Shown: piece after piece, positions 6,124-6,840 of the stretch
Position numbering within the stretch: position 1 is the stretch's first letter
How the letters are laid out: each line of letters begins with the position of its first letter
Assembly: GCA_024692925.1 (NCBI GenBank)
Contig: JAILLX010000017.1
Span: forward strand, 1 to 6,840
DNA from: a bacterium
Lineage (GTDB): Bacteria; Pseudomonadota; Alphaproteobacteria; Rs-D84; CACZYB01
Direction of reading: 5' to 3'
DNA: 6,840 bases
The notes under the pieces: generated by a model
What the model was told of the DNA's origin: nothing
Seen by the model: the letters and a program-made list of their open reading frames with translations, nothing else
The model's database searches: none
Position numbers and translations under genes: made by a program

Positions 6124-6752
6124 TGGTTGATAAAGTAGAAAAAGTAGAAGAAAAAGAAGTTGCTAAAAAGGCACCTGCAAAAAAAACAACTGCTAAAAAA
6201 GCTACTGCTAAAACAGAAGTAAAGGTTGAAACTGTAAAGAAACCTCGTTCTGTAAAATCAGAAGCTACTGCAAAACCTGCAACACTTGCTGATGCTGGTT
6301 TAAAAGTTGCAAAAACAGCAGAAAAGAAACCTGTTGAAAAGAAAGAAAAACCTGTAAAAGATGCTCAAGGTCGTATCTATGCTACTGGTAAAAGAAAAAC
6401 TTCCATCGCTCGTGTTTGGATAAAGGCAGGTAAGGGTTCTATCACAGTTAATGGAAAAGATTACGAATCATATTTCCGTCGCCCAATCCTTCAAATGGTA
6501 ATTAATCAACCATTTGGTATTGCAAAACGTGAAGGTGCATACGATGTTGTTGCAACAATCGTTGGTGGTGGTCTTTCTGGTCAAGCTGGTGCATTAAAAC
6601 ATGGTATCAGTAAGGCTTTGGCTCTTGCAGAACCAGAATTAAGATCTGTTATTAAACAAGCTGGCTTCTTAACTCGTGATTCCAGAGTTGTTGAAAGAAA
6701 GCACTACGGTCATAAAAAAGCTCGTCGTTCTTTCCAGTTCTCTAAACGATAG
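6123..6752 (+). CDS. rpsI: 30S ribosomal protein S9 with long basic N-terminal extension
   Basis: Small-subunit protein whose C-terminal tail reaches the P-site tRNA. The S9 domain occupies residues 83-209: [19 protein letters not shown] (83-101), the [14 protein letters not shown] region (118-131), [20 protein letters not shown] (148-167), and the invariant basic end with the terminal SKR (207-209). Before it lie about 80 residues of Lys/Ala/Val/Thr/Glu low complexity (for example [16 protein letters not shown], 15-30). The E. coli protein has 130 residues in all. Extensions of some tens of residues are known in alphaproteobacterial S9, but this one is long. The ATG overlaps the rplM stop, and AAGAGG at 6111-6116, inside rplM, is well placed six bases upstream. 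The extension is in the same frame as the domain with no better start between, so I take it as real. Confidence 0.96.
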   Translation: MVDKVEKVEEKEVAKKAPAKKTTAKKATAKTEVKVETVKKPRSVKSEATAKPATLADAGLKVAKTAEKKPVEKKEKPVKDAQGRIYATGKRKTSIARVWIKAGKGSITVNGKDYESYFRRPILQMVINQPFGIAKREGAYDVVATIVGGGLSGQAGALKHGISKALALAEPELRSVIKQAGFLTRDSRVVERKHYGHKKARRSFQFSKR

Positions 6753-6782
6753 TATAAAGTCAACTTTTGAAAGGATTAAAAA

Positions 6783-6840
6783 ATGGCTAATCATAAATCT
6801 TCAAAGAAAAGAATTCTTAGAAACGAAAAGAAAAGAATTT
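6783..6840 (+). CDS. rpsT: 30S ribosomal protein S20, 5' end only
   Basis: The window ends 19 codons into this gene. The readable residues, MANHKSSKKRILRNEKKRI, match the characteristic S20 N-terminus (MANHKSAKKRIRRNE-like), a helical 16S rRNA-binding protein. AAAGGA at 6770-6775 lies seven bases before the ATG. It starts 30 bases after the rpsI stop with no visible terminator or promoter in the gap, so it probably shares the rplM-rpsI transcript. Confidence 0.85.
   Translation, partial: MANHKSSKKRILRNEKKRI

Overview
This is an AT-rich stretch of bacterial chromosome. Eight complete genes and the start of a ninth all lie on the + strand: dusB, a rodZ-like gene, hisS, prfA, two short genes of unknown function, rplM, rpsI and the beginning of rpsT. 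Gene order and protein details point to an AT-rich alphaproteobacterium, possibly one of the uncultured host-associated or Rickettsiales/Holosporales-like lineages. The evidence is an L13 N-terminus of the alphaproteobacterial type ([12 protein letters not shown]), an S9 protein with a long Lys/Ala-rich N-terminal extension, and the rodZ-hisS-prfA order. The lineage is inferred from remembered family features; no database search was run.

Layout. Positions 1-111 are non-coding and hold a weak candidate promoter before dusB (112-1113), which starts with TTG. An 84-base gap with an AT-only hairpin separates dusB from the rodZ-hisS-prfA cluster (1198-4712). In that cluster rodZ and hisS overlap by one base (TAATG) and prfA follows hisS after 18 bases. 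Next come two single-gene units of unknown function. The first (4791-5135) is a 114-residue protein with two predicted membrane helices, preceded by a TTGTCT/TATAAT promoter and followed by a hairpin terminator. The second (5306-5488) is a 60-residue basic protein with an exact TTGACA/TATAAT promoter and a strong hairpin terminator. A third TTGACA/TATAAT promoter then starts the ribosomal-protein unit rplM-rpsI-rpsT, in which rplM and rpsI again overlap by one base.

Function. Most of the window serves translation: tRNA dihydrouridylation (DusB), tRNA-His charging (HisS), stop-codon reading (RF1) and ribosomal proteins L13, S9 and S20. RodZ links to cell shape. The usual neighbours ispG (between rodZ and hisS) and prmC (after prfA) are absent from these positions.

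There is no CRISPR array, mobile element, tRNA, rRNA or recognisable defence system. The most novel item is the 60-residue protein. It appears to be built from two diverged copies of an 18-residue unit, and it has its own consensus promoter and terminator.
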